This document shows, piece after piece, positions 32,844 to 45,334 of a stretch of 64,000 nt of DNA (positions are counted from its first letter, which is position 1; each line of letters starts with the position of its first letter). The stretch comes from Aspidiotus rigidus (Eukaryota; Arthropoda; Insecta; Hemiptera; Diaspididae): positions 1,240,001 to 1,304,000 of the forward strand of contig JAVHKY010000038.1 in assembly GCA_035079385.1 (NCBI GenBank), written 5' to 3'. A program made the position numbers and the translations under genes. The notes beneath the pieces are model-generated. The model saw nothing but the letters and a program-made list of their open reading frames with translations. It searched no databases and had not been told where the DNA came from.

Positions 32844-35800
32844 ATGTTCGGAATTGGTATCTTTACTGTACTTGTCTTTGTAATTGTTTATTATTTTCAA
32901 TATCTCAAAAAATGGCGCGATAAATTCGGTTCTTTCAATCAGCTGCCCGGGCCTCGAACCTATCCATTAATTGGAAATGTGTGGTTGGTAATGCTGGTGT
33001 CTCGCAAAGGTACGTACTCGTAAGTATTTAGATACCTATACATTTATGAAACACGAGTGATGGATGATTTAAAATCCATTTCTTAACTGATGAGGAGACC
33101 ACCGGAGATACAGCAATAAGTAACTTATCAGTACCTACAAAAACCTTGACCTGAAAATTTTTTTATGGATACGGTATTCCGGTTTTTAGGAAATAGTATA
33201 GTTAAGTCTTGATAACAACCGACACCTGTAACTATGGAAGTCGTCAATCGGGAGATGCACAGAAAAAAGTTATAAGTAAGTCATACCAACGATTTTTTGT
33301 AGGAGGAAAACGGTCATTGGCAGCGCAGCGTAGGTTAAAAAATAGCTCATGTTTTTATATGCCACAAGGGGAAAAAATTCTCTCTATCTCGCCTCTTCAT
33401 CTTATAATCTCTCCGCTCTATCACACTGTCGCTTGTCCACAAGTAAATTCGAGTAACCCTCATTAGCCAACTCGTTAAAATTTAAACCTAAACCGCGGAC
33501 TCACGCTACCACTTCTCAGTACCGTTGCGAGCAGTGTTGAAATTTGTACTCATGAATCCTTTGCGAATCACACAGAAATGATAAGAATATAAAACAGCAA
33601 TCTGGAGAAATATCTGTGATACTCATAACATGTAAGACCTTTTTACAATTGCGAACAAATTTTCAGAGTGATTTGAAAATGATTACTTTTCGAAGCATTT
33701 TCATCTTTTGGAATGGTTTGTTATGAATTTGAATCGAGTCTTTTTTGAATCACAAATCATTTTCCCAGGTGACTTGAATGTTATTCAAAGTTGATTCAAA
33801 TCATTTTCATGATAAGTATGATGGGTTCCCCCAGGATGATTGATTCAGAATTATTTAATTCTAAACAATTTGTGATTCGTGATTTGAATCAAATCTTTAA
33901 AAAAAGCAACTGATTTGGGATTTGAATCACTTTCTGATAATTCGGGCCCACTCTTGTTTAAGATACTTTCAATCAGAATGATTACTCACCCTACACTTGT
34001 ACAGAGGCCCCACAACTCGTCTTCCGTGCATCATACTATTAAAGCAAATAAATACTATAAACAATAATACCGGTACAGGAACTCATCATTTTGTGGTCAA
34101 CCGACTATAGCAACGCCAGAGATGGAACTACTAGTACTGCGGAATGCCCATATAGGTATTGTTTGCATGGAGTTGTAGTGGTGCTTTATCAACAACCCGA
34201 CCAATCGACCATGGCCAAGACAGGACATCATCCTCCCTATCACCGTTAGATGGCGCTGCGTCGCGTGATCAGTAGCTCTCAATGTATTTAGATGGGAGTT
34301 TTCCGGTATTACCGTTCATAAAATTTGATTAATTAAGCAGTACTATACACGATAGGCTTTATCAGTAACCACGCCTGTCGTGTAAGTGTAATCCACATTG
34401 ATGTTCAGGAAGTTTATCTATGTAAATGATTATCATCAACCAATATCAAACAATTGAGGACCTTTCTGTCAAAAGGGCGTCTGCTCAATCACCTATATTG
34501 AACTTGAACGATTTTTTTTTTCTCTCCTCTTTGAGGTACCGTGGACACAGAGTGAACAGAGGACGTCTAACTGCGCTAGAGACACGGGCATCATCCAAAT
34601 TTGTTGTTTATCGCTTCGTTCCATTCCGACGCTGTCCGGTTTCTTCCGTCAACAATCCACCTAACGCGTTTGTGCTCTTCAGTGTTACTCAATTGTAGCC
34701 TTTGCAAATAAAACATCGACGCTTCCATCTGGTAACATACTTGTATTTCAAAGCCGGGTGGTTCCAAACGTGCACCAAACATAACCAAAGCGGTAAACTA
34801 CAAATTTATGTGATGCCCATATTCATTATCATTACAAGCATAGCAGAAACTATCCCTCTGTTTTCTCTGTGACCGTAGAGCATAGGTACAATAATTTTAG
34901 TTTACGAGTATTATACCTATGTTTAAAATCGACGATTACAAGATTTGTTTTTTATTTCATTTATTTCAAGGACGAATGAAGTTTCAGCAAAGCTTGGTCC
35001 AAAAATACGGTACATTATACAAAATGTGGTTTGGAACGCTTCCATTAGTATTATGTTCAAATGCCCAAGATGCGGAGGTAATATTCAAGTTGAATGATAA
35101 GTATTTTCCATTAAATTTCTAAAGTGTGATCTCGCAAAATCTTCGAGAAAAAAAATCTTGACATCATAGCACTTACATTTTTTCCCCAATGTAAGGTTTT
35201 TTAAAGTCCGAAAGAGTTGAAGAAATATTTGCTCCCGAAGAGATTTGATGGTTGGGACATTAATTTGTTGAAATGATAAAAGATTACTACATCCGCAGAA
35301 ATCTTTTTCTTATTTACTAAGAATATACCCTCAGTGAGGAGTATAAGCACGAGCGAAGCGTTTCGGTAGAAAAGACTATAATCATACTGACAAATATCGA
35401 ACATTTACAAAAACATGAAAAAAATCGAGACATGAAAAAACAAAACATAATTACAAAATTAGTCGTGAGTGACGCTGTGGATTATCAAGTGAAAGGCAGA
35501 ATGCTTGTGAGAAGGAGGGGGGAAAGAGGAGCCATCAATCACATGATCAGTGTGAGTGGCCTTTCTGAAAATCCTGAATTCGTTCGAAGAAAGTGGTTTT
35601 GGATTGCTGATCTCTAACGTGAATTTAATACAGGGATAGAAGTTGTAGATGAAAATAAGAAACTCCTCGAGTTGGAGAATGGTACCTTTCCTTGGACACA
35701 GAAACCAATATTTCACAAAACCTACGAGAAATTTCATTTTTGAGGCTATTCATGAAAATTTCAGATATGAGAGGTGCTAAAGGAGACCCTACAGGAAGAC

Positions 35801-38800
35801 CGTCAGGGAGACGAAAAATCTTATTTTCAAATTATCAATTATTATAATCAAGGCATGGCTTGAGGGATTCATGAATTCTTCAGTAGCAGGGGGTGAAATT
35901 TTTGAGCGTTTCTAGCGTTTCAGAAACATTTTCAAGGTCTGGAACACATGAGATTTTGGGGTACATACTGGTGATATCAAAAGATATGAGGATAATATCC
36001 TCAGGAACTATAAAATTTTTGATTTCGTCAAAAATATGAAGGATATTCTGAACCGAGTAGATAGCCCTTTAATTTGTTATCAAGGTTTTTGGTGAGAATT
36101 AAAGTCAGAGTGGCACGAAATGTAAGAGATTATAGGTTGAACGGGGATGTCCATTTTGAATATTTTGGGGAGACCATGTGGACTGGGAGGCCTAAGATTT
36201 CTGACTTTGATTCGGAATTTGGATATAAATATTAACATTAATTGTGATTAATTTGAACGTTTCGTGTTTCATAGTCCCAGAATTTGTGCTTCTGTTTTCT
36301 GTCCTTTATAACTGGTCACAGTCGTGGTAGCTGTATAAATGGTTTACTTCCCCAAAGAGGATTTAGGGGTCAATATTGGACCAAAATTTTTGCTTCAAAG
36401 TCTCACGATTTCTTCTTTTTTTCTCACTCCATAATAGAGAGAGTAATAAAAGTCAGGGAATAATAAATATCATTGTATCGGTTGGGAAAATAGAATTTCA
36501 CAGAACAGGTTTCTTTGTCGCATACAAAGCATTTTCTCAAGAAACTAAATATTTAAAAAGGAGTTGAAATTAAGCCAATTGTGATGTATTGTACCTCCTC
36601 CGTCAACCATACTCTCATCTACACTTGAAGAGAGGACGTGTTCTTAAGCACCAAAACATTTTGACAGCTGTAAAAAGTATAAATCGTTTCTGAAGGGTCT
36701 ATTTTGACGGAATTAATTTCCTAGTTACAAATTTCTTCATTTATCATTCTTTTAATTTTAATTAATTCTGATTTTTTCATCGGTATAGATTTTGTTGACT
36801 TCTCGAACGAACATCAAAAAAGCGAAGGGTTATGATTTCCTGGTACCTTGGTTAGGAACCGGTCTATTAATTTCAAATGGTGAGTTGATTGCGAATTCAT
36901 CGATGTTAAACTTCGGTTCGTAGTGATAGAAGTTTAAAAGCAATTTATTGGACATACTCAATGTTTAGGATCCAAATGGCATCAACGGAGAAAACTGATG
37001 ACTCCAACGTTTCACTTCTCTATCTTGGAATCGTTCCTCCCAATCATCACTGAACATAGTAGAACCATGGTGGAAAAACTCAGCCCAATGGAAGGTCGGA
37101 AAGAGGAATGGGATATCTTTTCATTTGTTCACAAGTTCACATTCGATGTAATTTGCGGTAAGTCGCGTGTAGCAGACTTTTTTTTTTTTCCTTTTTTTCG
37201 TAAAAACAGCTAATTTTGAATTTATGATTATAGAAACAGCCATGGGAGTCAAGGTGAACGCCCAAGGTAGCGAGTCACACGAATATTTAGAAAATGTATT
37301 GCAGTAGGTATCATTATGAATCGGTGTAAATAATTGGAATTCTTTTCTCAAGTAATTACTTTCTGAAATTTTAGTATGAGCAGAATAGTTCTACAAAAGG
37401 TAATAAATCCGTTATGGCACTACAAATTTATATACTCGTATTCAAATCTCTACCAGAAAGAAACAAAGTGTCTCAAGATTCTACATTCTATGTCAATGGA
37501 TGTAAGTACCTAGCTATACTTTTATTTACTCACAGTGTAGATGTATCTGTTGTTATACTTTTTTTTTAAAATACTGTTTCTTGGCCCCTAAAAGTCATTT
37601 CTTTCTACAAAATCCCTGTGCCACATTGTAGAAAGTTTTTGTATTGAGAATTCACTCGAGCCCAACTTAATTTTTAGAATAATTCAACCATCAGTAAATC
37701 CAATCAGGAGCTTGTTTCTTGCAAGAGAGTGTAGCAAAAGTTTTCCCCTCGCCTAATGAGCCATCTAAAAATAACATTACAAAACTCCTACATCAAAAAA
37801 AAAATCATTGAATTCCACCTAAATCGTCATTAAAAAAGGGCAGAGGCACAGGGCAAAATACATATTTCTGATCTCCTTTTGTCAAAGAGATCTTCTAAGA
37901 TGTTTTACAATAAAGCTATCAGTCTGGAAAGATGATTTCATTTCTTTTTTATCTTTTTTATTTTATTTCGAGAAGGTATAGATCGTTCGAGTTGGTCATG
38001 CATTCCCTATCCTTAGGTTCACAGTAAGTGTTTTTCTCTGACCTAATTTTTCGAAATTCCTCCACCTCTTACATATAGGGTAATAGAAGTCCACCGACTG
38101 AAATTTTTCGTAACCTATCATTGAAATTTGAGATTACTATTTTATAGGTAATACAAAAAAATAGACAGAAACGACAAGAAGAAAATTTGAAGAGGCTTCA
38201 CGATGGTTATGGTAAGTTGAAAAATTTCTTTTCAAGCTTGCTAGATATTCTGACAACCAACTGACTCAAATTTTGAGCTACAATATTTCAGATACAAAAC
38301 CAAAAAAAGCATTTTTGGATTTACTTTTGGATATAGCTGAAAGTTCTGAAGTTCCTTTGACAAACGAAGATATTCGAGAGGAAGTCGATACGTTCATGTT
38401 TGAGGTTAGTCTTAAAACCGAGAATGAGGAAATTAGATTCATTTGTAATTGAATAATTTTTGCAATGATATTTTCAGGGGCACGACACCACAACGTCGGG
38501 TATTTTGTCGACCATTCATTTCCTTAGTTCGCACTCTGATATTCAGGTGGGTCAGAAATGTAACAACGATCAAACGTATCAAGAGTAAATTAACTGGACT
38601 GACTCGTGATAATTACCTTGGAACTAATTTCATTATAGGATAAAGTAGTGGAAGAACTTTTCTCTGTATTCGGCGATTCAGATCGTGATCCTTCCTTGCA
38701 AGATATCTCCAAATTGAAATACTTGGAATGCGTTATTAAGGAGAGTCACCGATTGTTACCACCAGTACCAAATGTTGGTCGACAACTACTTGAACCCGTT

Positions 38801-40104
38801 ACTTTAGGTAAAGAAAATAAAATTGTCGTTATCTTGTGTGTCCTAATTGATGAGGAGAGGATTTTGTCGCTGTTATTCTCAGATACAGTGTGAAATGGTC
38901 TTCAAAATTGTATGACTGGGGTACCATATTTCTTGAGTAAAGAGAGAACATAAGAATTTTCACTGATGGGACAGGATTCAGATAGCAAGTGGGACACAAA
39001 ATGGAAGTAAAATTATTTTATTTTTTTTAGGGGAGTAAAAACCAATTTCCATACAGTCGGGACTGTGACATAATTATCTGAAGTGGAGCTTCAATTTTAA
39101 AAGTGTCTGCAGACTTTCCAAGGGCCCAATAATTTAAGACCTTTGATAAAATTTATTATTTGCTTTTGGAGATACTGTAATACGAAAGAGTGTCAAGGCT
39201 TGGCTTCTTTTACGTGTAATCTATTGGCGTTATAGTAGTATATAGTTAAAAGCAGGTGAGAGATCCGTCCAAAGTTTACCCTCTCTTCAACCAAAACTAT
39301 CGTTTTTTTTTTTTTTTTTTTTTTTTTTTGATGAGGGAAAACAACTTTTTATTCTAATTTTTTTCTTTCACAAAATTTTAAAGTAATCATATCTCTTATC
39401 CGATTTTTTACCCCTCATAAAATAACTTACGTTTTCCGGGTTCAATTTGTTAGTATTGATGCTCTGCGAGGTAAATTGCACCTTTGCATCTCGAACATTT
39501 TTTTTCAGAAAATTTGTTCCAATTTATTCTGCCGGAAATTCAATATTTGATCGATATTTGAAATTTTATTATCCGTTAATCTTCTATTATATTGTATTAT
39601 TCGCATTGATTCAGTACCTATTCCTTATCGGTCCAATTCTTGCTTTCAGGTGGTAAATATTTAATTCCAGCTGGTACTATCGTAGATATTAACATTCTGA
39701 GACTACATCGTCAAGAAACGAATTTTCCAAATCCTGAAAAATTCAATCCAGATAATTTTTTGCCAGAAAATGTCCATGGTAGACATCCTTTTGCATTTAT
39801 ACCATTTAGTGCTGGACCTCGTAATTGCATTGGTAAATATTACAGTTATTTTCATTGACAAAATCCATTAGACTCCATTGTTTTCATCCTTTTATCAATT
39901 ACTCTGATAAAAAATTTTTATGTGACTGTTGTAGGTCAGAAATTCGCAATATTAGAAGAAAAGGTTTTGTTATCCTCCTTGTTCCGTAAATACGAGATTA
40001 AATCGTCACAAAAAGTGGAAGACTTAGGACTTATTGGTGAGCTTGTCTTGCGTCACGATAATGGAATTTATATCACCATAACACCCAGGATATGGAAAAA
40101 TTAA
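32844..40104 (+). CDS. Cytochrome P450, CYP4 clan (P450-3), 12 exons, 505 aa
   Basis: Exons: 32844-33009, 34971-35077, 36789-36879, 36969-37157, 37234-37303, 37375-37501, 38148-38211, 38292-38404, 38478-38546, 38639-38807, 39650-39832, 39935-40104. All lengths equal those of P450-1, and every junction is GT/AG in phase. N-terminal anchor, [12 protein letters not shown] hinge, I-helix [12 protein letters not shown] with the haem-linking Glu, ESHR and [10 protein letters not shown] are all present. Unlike P450-1 it keeps FDVIC and PAGT, so it looks the more conservative of the pair. Introns are collinear and highly similar to P450-1, proving a recent tandem duplication of the whole gene. Intron 2 carries the Penelope fossil; intron 1 lacks the MITE present in P450-1. 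Confidence 0.9.
35440..36245 (-). mobile_element. Penelope-like retroelement fragment in P450-3 intron 2
   Basis: Collinear with 10480-11335. On the minus strand it preserves [15 protein letters not shown] and [20 protein letters not shown], the last matching the RKPTHTD...S.HP..K block downstream of the Penelope reverse transcriptase palm. Degenerate and inactive. Confidence 0.72.
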
Positions 40105-41262
40105 AAAAGTGAAAAGGAGTTGAGTGAAGATAGCACTACAGTTACTGGAACGGATAGCGTAATTTGAATTTTATTTATTTAATAATGTGTATTTATTTTT
40201 TTTTTTCAATTCGTAAGGAATATAGTAACAGAAATATACTCGCTATATTATATAATATAATTATTTAAGCATAGACATAAGTAATATTAGGCCTATCTAT
40301 AAATGAAATAAATCGTCCACCGCGCTACCTTGCGGCGATACTATGATTGTGTATGTACCTACGATTGATCTCACGGAGATCATAAATAGGTATGAAGTAT
40401 AGCTGGGGCAAATAACATTTTTTTTCTCTCTTTGTTTTTACAAGTTGTAGTTGTGTGCGAATTGGCTTCCAAGTTTGTATAAAATAGCTTCTAATTTCAA
40501 ATGTTTCAATCTGCCAAATAAATTCTAGTTTAATATCTCCACTTTCAAGTGTAATTTTTTCTTTTTTTATAATAAATACCAATTGCATTTTCAACTTTTT
40601 AAGGTCAAATAAAAATATTAAGTTATAAGTTAAATACCGGTCGTAATAATGATGACGAGCATTATTAATATTATGTAATTCTGTTATATTATTCTTCTTG
40701 CATTTATAGTACTCGTAATATACAATTCATCAGTATCGCATGTATGATAAAAAGTTTGTTACGTGCATAGATACTATGGTTCATCTTGAACATAAATACT
40801 ACAGTATAGTAGTCAGTTCACATCACCGTTCCTCTCAGTATGAATACACAACGCGATTGGTAATCAGTAGGTTAACAAAAAACTCAGTTTAAAATCAACC
40901 TGAAAAATATCTGAACCGGACCAAGATCTATCGAGATCAGAATATGAGTCTAGGATAGTTTTCTGGCACCAAAAGTTAGGTTGTGACGAGAAATTTATAA
41001 AGCAGGTGGGTACTGGACACATAACTATAAGTACTTTTTGTAGGCCCGACGCTAGGGACAAGCAAAGCAAGCAGTCGATTATAACACCAAGTTCACCAAA
41101 ATTATGATTAAAAAAATGATTGGGCCTATTGTCTTTCAGAAAAGCGTGGTAAAAATCAGGTTTTGCTTGTTGAGCCATAAAACCTTGCGCCGGGGCTGCT
41201 TCTTGAGATCATAATTGCATTCTCGTGAGAATTTTTAATTCACCGATATTTTAAAAATTCGG
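40105..41262. other. P450-3 3' flank and spacer to the first GT92 gene
   Basis: The first 110 bp is like the P450-1 3' flank. A segment at 40213-40449 has no counterpart there. From about 40512 to 41150 the sequence follows the P450-2 3' flank instead. No gene is seen. Confidence 0.5.
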
Positions 41263-42894
41263 TCAAGGCTTAAAAAATCCCAAATCATAGAGTGTGGTTA
41301 AAGTGTTATTAACTAATTGCTTCTCGTATCTCCGCAGAATTGTATCGTTCTTCAATAACGGTTTTACTTCGTCGCATTTTTTAAAAAAATTGTAATCGCT
41401 ACCGGGTCCACTTCGTTCCCGATAGTGATGAGTTTGAGCCTCTTCAGGATCCGTCGTATACGTGTGGCTTTTACCATCCTTATTGAAAGCTTCCATCACA
41501 CAGTGATTATGTATCGATACTGCTTCATTGGTATCGTAAAAAGTTTTCATATTCCATTTCAGGATTGTATTATTCTCATAGTGTAGAACATGTTGCAGCA
41601 TGTACATGTAAGAGGGTATATCTTTTCGCCACTCTGTTGAGTCATCGCACTCAGCTGTAAAAATTGTATGCGGTGCTGTAAAGGCCACTGCGGTTGTGTT
41701 AAAAATAGACAACGCTTTTTTGGATACTTTTTTAATGAGGTCTCTCCAATTACTATCATTCCTGGGTACGATCACTTCGTCCATATCCATCGGTGTAATA
41801 TAATTATACTTGTATATATTCCGGTAAAAACAGTCGTTCATAGAAATGAGCTCATTGAGAACCCTCTGGAGATAATTCCTGTACAGGAAGACATGCTGAA
41901 AATTGGGCGCATTCGGTTGGTCTCCTCCCAAAGTTATCGGTACCACCTGAACTATACCTTGCCGGTTGTAATAGTCAAGTACCTTCGTAATATTTTCGTG
42001 AAGGTGCAGGGAATAAAAAATCACTTTTTCCGCCCCCAGCAATCGCAGAAGCTCGATCCATTCTATCATCCGTACTGATACATCTTCGTGAAGATAGTCC
42101 AACATTTTCACACAAACAGCAAAACGATCTTTTTTTTGGGCGACATCTTCAGGTTTTTCGTAGATAATACGTAAGCTATTGGTAGCTATATCGCATTCTC
42201 TTTCGACCAGTGACACAAAAATAGGCACGCGCCCTACAGATTTTCGCGGAAGTGGGCACGTTATCAAGTACGAATAGAGAAGTTGAGAATTCTTATCTTT
42301 ATTAAAAAAATCCGGCATCATATCTGTGAATCGTGTAGCCTCAACAATTATTGGCTCTGTCTCATTGGGGAACCACACCTGGCAGTAAGTTTTAATTACT
42401 TTTATTTTTGGCAAGTCGATCATACCGATTATGCGAACTGCAGGACAGTAAGTACAGGCTTCCCTCACATCATAGTAGGCGCTCAATAAGTAGAACATTC
42501 GTTTTTCTGTGCGTAAGATTTGCCAGTATATGTTATTGACTTTAAGTTGGTAAGGATCGGGAAACCTCGCGCATGATTCATTTTTGTAGTATAAATTTTT
42601 ATTTTTATTTTCTTCCCAAAACGATAGCGGAAAATGGATCAAAATATTTTGGGCTTCTTTTATTGTATCGGCCTCTGATCGACGAAGTGGATCAATCATC
42701 AGCTGAAGCTCGGAAAAGTTATTAGACTCACATGGGAATTGTCGAGTCTTCGATTCATAATAGATTGACCGCCGTTTTAAATTTGTCGGAAAAATATCGA
42801 TGAAATAAGTGCATGTCAAAATGAAGATGAAAATTGTTGGTACAAGAAATCCAAGTTTTATGTTTATCTGGTGATGTTGGTAATGATTCACCAT
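41263..42894 (-). CDS. Glycosyltransferase family 92 (DUF23) protein, copy 1, 543 aa
   Basis: Type II membrane glycosyltransferase of the GT92 family, whose nematode member GALT-1 adds galactose to core fucose of N-glycans in the Golgi. One uninterrupted coding exon. A short cytoplasmic N-terminus is followed by a hydrophobic anchor (about residues 13-33, LGFLVPTIFIFILTC). The catalytic domain shows CPAVRIIGMI, FAVCVKMLDYL, EWIELLRLLGAEKVIFY, MNDCFYRN and the DxDE-type metal/donor motif MDMDEVIVP, then LQHVLHYENN. The C-terminus LYDLGFFKP is complete. The start is the first ATG; a splice acceptor (tttcag) sits 23 nt upstream on the minus strand (boundary about 42917/42918), so a 5' UTR intron is likely. 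It has a paralogue at 51075-52682. Donor and acceptor sugars are unknown. Confidence 0.88.
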   Translation of the reverse strand: MVNHYQHHQINIKLGFLVPTIFIFILTCTYFIDIFPTNLKRRSIYYESKTRQFPCESNNFSELQLMIDPLRRSEADTIKEAQNILIHFPLSFWEENKNKNLYYKNESCARFPDPYQLKVNNIYWQILRTEKRMFYLLSAYYDVREACTYCPAVRIIGMIDLPKIKVIKTYCQVWFPNETEPIIVEATRFTDMMPDFFNKDKNSQLLYSYLITCPLPRKSVGRVPIFVSLVERECDIATNSLRIIYEKPEDVAQKKDRFAVCVKMLDYLHEDVSVRMIEWIELLRLLGAEKVIFYSLHLHENITKVLDYYNRQGIVQVVPITLGGDQPNAPNFQHVFLYRNYLQRVLNELISMNDCFYRNIYKYNYITPMDMDEVIVPRNDSNWRDLIKKVSKKALSIFNTTAVAFTAPHTIFTAECDDSTEWRKDIPSYMYMLQHVLHYENNTILKWNMKTFYDTNEAVSIHNHCVMEAFNKDGKSHTYTTDPEEAQTHHYRERSGPGSDYNFFKKCDEVKPLLKNDTILRRYEKQLVNNTLTTLYDLGFFKP

Positions 42895-43756
42895 TGTAAA
42901 TTCTTTTGAACATGTGCCTGAAAATGCAAATCAGAAAATTATTCATATTAAAAACTTGCGATGAAAGTTTTATGAGACGTATTTATACCGTTAAATGATG
43001 CTCTTCTGTATAGTGAAAACTACTAAATTACAGACTTTACTGTTATCGTCAGTAGAAATACTTTCAAGCTTTGTAGGATGTTTAACAGTAAAGTATTTTT
43101 TCAAGTGTTCTCTAGATCGATGGTTTGATGTATCGCCCCTTTTTGTTTCATTCAAGGCCCTTGTTTCAAAAGAGGTTGCAATACAAAGTAGTAATGGGAA
43201 TCAAGTATTCTCATGTTTCACTAGGACTTCACGCTCCTAAAACAATGTGTCTCGGTAAACAATTTGTTTCCCCTCTGAAGGCCTGGAAAAAATGAGAAAA
43301 GCTACTCCTCTGATCTCCCATTTAAAGCTATGTTGATCCCCTTGTTCCCGTTTTTTCCCCAGTTCAAGGCCTTTGGACTCCCAAGCTCAAAGGGTTTCAA
43401 CAGGATCAAACCTGGAGCTCCTCGGATCTCCGGGCTTCATTCGGAAAAACTAACCATCTAATTCACATTTTTGACGCTCTGTCTCCCCTTGTGAATCCCT
43501 GAAGCCCTTTGCATTTGAGGGCATCAAGTGGGAATAATGTTTACCGAGGTATCTCCCAAGTCACGCTTCAAATGTTGACCACACGTATTCGAGGACTCGA
43601 AGAAGAAGAAGAAGAAGAAGAATTAAGGTCCTGGTTAGGCAAGAGCATAGAATCTATGCTATGGATAATAAAACATAGGGATGTATATTATAACTTATAA
43701 ACAAGCTCGCCATTTGGGCAGGTAGCGCTAGAATCGCACGTTTGAAGGAACTAAAT
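42895..43756. other. Upstream flank of GT92 copy 1
   Basis: Likely holds the promoter and a non-coding first exon. A GAA microsatellite of eight repeats lies at 43597-43621. No other feature is supported. Confidence 0.4.
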
Positions 43757-44077
43757 GTGACCTGCCATGAGAAAAGGATGCTCATTGCCCACTGACAGGA
43801 ACACCATTTCTCTCTGATTAGATATCTAATCCGAGAGAAATGGTGTTCCTGCGCCAATGGGCAATGAGCATCCTTTTCTCATCGCAGGTCACAAATCTAC
43901 ACCCAAACACATTGATTCATTGCAGAAGCTTTTCCAATTCCCTGTTTTCCATCTAATCAGAGAGAAATGGTGTTCCTGCGCCAATGGGCAATGAGCATCC
44001 TTTTCTCATCGCAGGTCACAAATCTACACCCAAACACATTGATTCATTGCAGAAGCTTTTCCAATTCCCTGTTTTCC
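43757..44077. repeat. Hairpin plus 127-bp tandem duplication
   Basis: 43757-43822 and 43826-43892 form a near-perfect inverted repeat (about 66-bp arms; gagaaaaggatgctcattgc against gcaatgagcatccttttctc). The right arm is the start of a 127-bp unit present twice head to tail (43824-43950 and 43951-44077), the two copies nearly identical. No coding content. Confidence 0.8.
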
Positions 44078-44138
44078 ATATCAAACGATACTAGCGACCC
44101 TATAATTTGCCCGATCCTAATAAACTCTGTGCTGTGAC

Positions 44139-44836
44139 TAAGGAACTATATAAGATAGGTATGCGCAAGTGATAAGAAGAGGACCGTCGTCATGTTGATA
44201 AAGTCGAAGGAGGAGCAGTTTTGGGAGGTTTTAGGAGAGCCGTGAGGAAAGTTTGAATACCAAACATTAAATTTTGTTGAATTAGAAAGATTATATTGAT
44301 GAAAACAAAAAATGAGTGAAATATTTCTTTCATTTTTTATAGTTTGAATTCTTGTATTCGCTGTTTGATGTTTCAGATTCTCTTCGAAGTTTTAGGACAC
44401 TCTACTCAGATGGACTATGCTATTGTGACGTCATTCGTTTGGCAAGAGTACTCATTCTGCAGGAAATTTATCCAATCGCAAATTTGCTCCCCTTAAGAAA
44501 ACATGGAAAGCAAATCGATCATATAGTATTAATCAAAAATGAGAAAGAATTGAGGGCAAAAAAGTTCATTTTCAGAAGTCGATTAGTCACACATTATAAA
44601 TATAAACTTTTTTCCGCAAAATCCGTTTTAATTTTTGATTAATTTTATACTGATCTTTGCTCCCCGTGTATTTCTTATGAGAGCAAATTTCTCGTTGGAT
44701 AAATTTCTTGCAGAATGAGTACTCTTGCCAAACAAATCGATATATTTTGAAGGAGGAGCAATCTCCTTCAAAATTATCAGCATGATCACGATCCTATTCT
44801 TATCACTTGCGTATACCTATCTTATATAGTTCCTTA
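44139..44836. mobile_element. TAAGGAAC-family MITE, 698 bp, complete
   Basis: Terminal inverted repeats TAAGGAACTATATAAGATAG... and its reverse complement at the right end, with similarity running about 50 bp inward (tgcgcaagtgataagaagag against the inverted copy). Flanked by 7-bp direct repeats CTGTGAC (44132-44138 and 44837-44843). No transposase frame. A 96-codon frame inside (44352-44642) has no motif. Confidence 0.8.
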
Positions 44837-45002
44837 CTGTGACTGCTGTGAGAATTCCTAGGACCAGGTAATAAATGAAGCGATCGCGCATGTTTGCTGT
44901 ACTTGTACTCCCACTTTTGTAGTACGCCACCCCGCATTATTACCGCACTCAAGGATTATCAACAGATTACCACTCATAGTAATAATTGTGGACCACATTT
45001 TG

Positions 45003-45334
45003 TAAGGAACTATATAAGATAGGCACGCGCAAGTGATAAGAAAGGGATCATCGTCATGTTGATAAAGTCGAAGGAAGAGCAGTCTTAGAAGATTTCAGGA
45101 GGGCCGTGTGAGAAAAATTTAAATGTCAAACATTGAATTTTGGTTAATTAAAAAGAATATATCGATGAAAACAAGAAATTAGTGAATTTCCTTCATTTTT
45201 TGTAGTTTGAATTCTTGTATTCGGTGTTTGATGCTTAAAATTCTCTTAGGATACTACTCAGATTGCTCCTCCTTCGACTTTATCAGTGTGGTGACGATCC
45301 TATTCTTATCACTTGCGCATACATATCTTATATA
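45003..45334. mobile_element. Internally deleted TAAGGAAC-family MITE
   Basis: The left arm matches 44139 onward for about 250 bp, then jumps to the right-arm sequence (gctcctccttcgactttatc...). The right end stops at ttatata without the last agttcctta. A shortened sister of the 698-bp element. Confidence 0.65.

Noticed and set aside
44352..44642. 96-codon frame inside the 698-bp MITE as a possible transposase remnant
   Set aside because: No transposase motif, and the sister copy at 45003 lacks most of this internal sequence.
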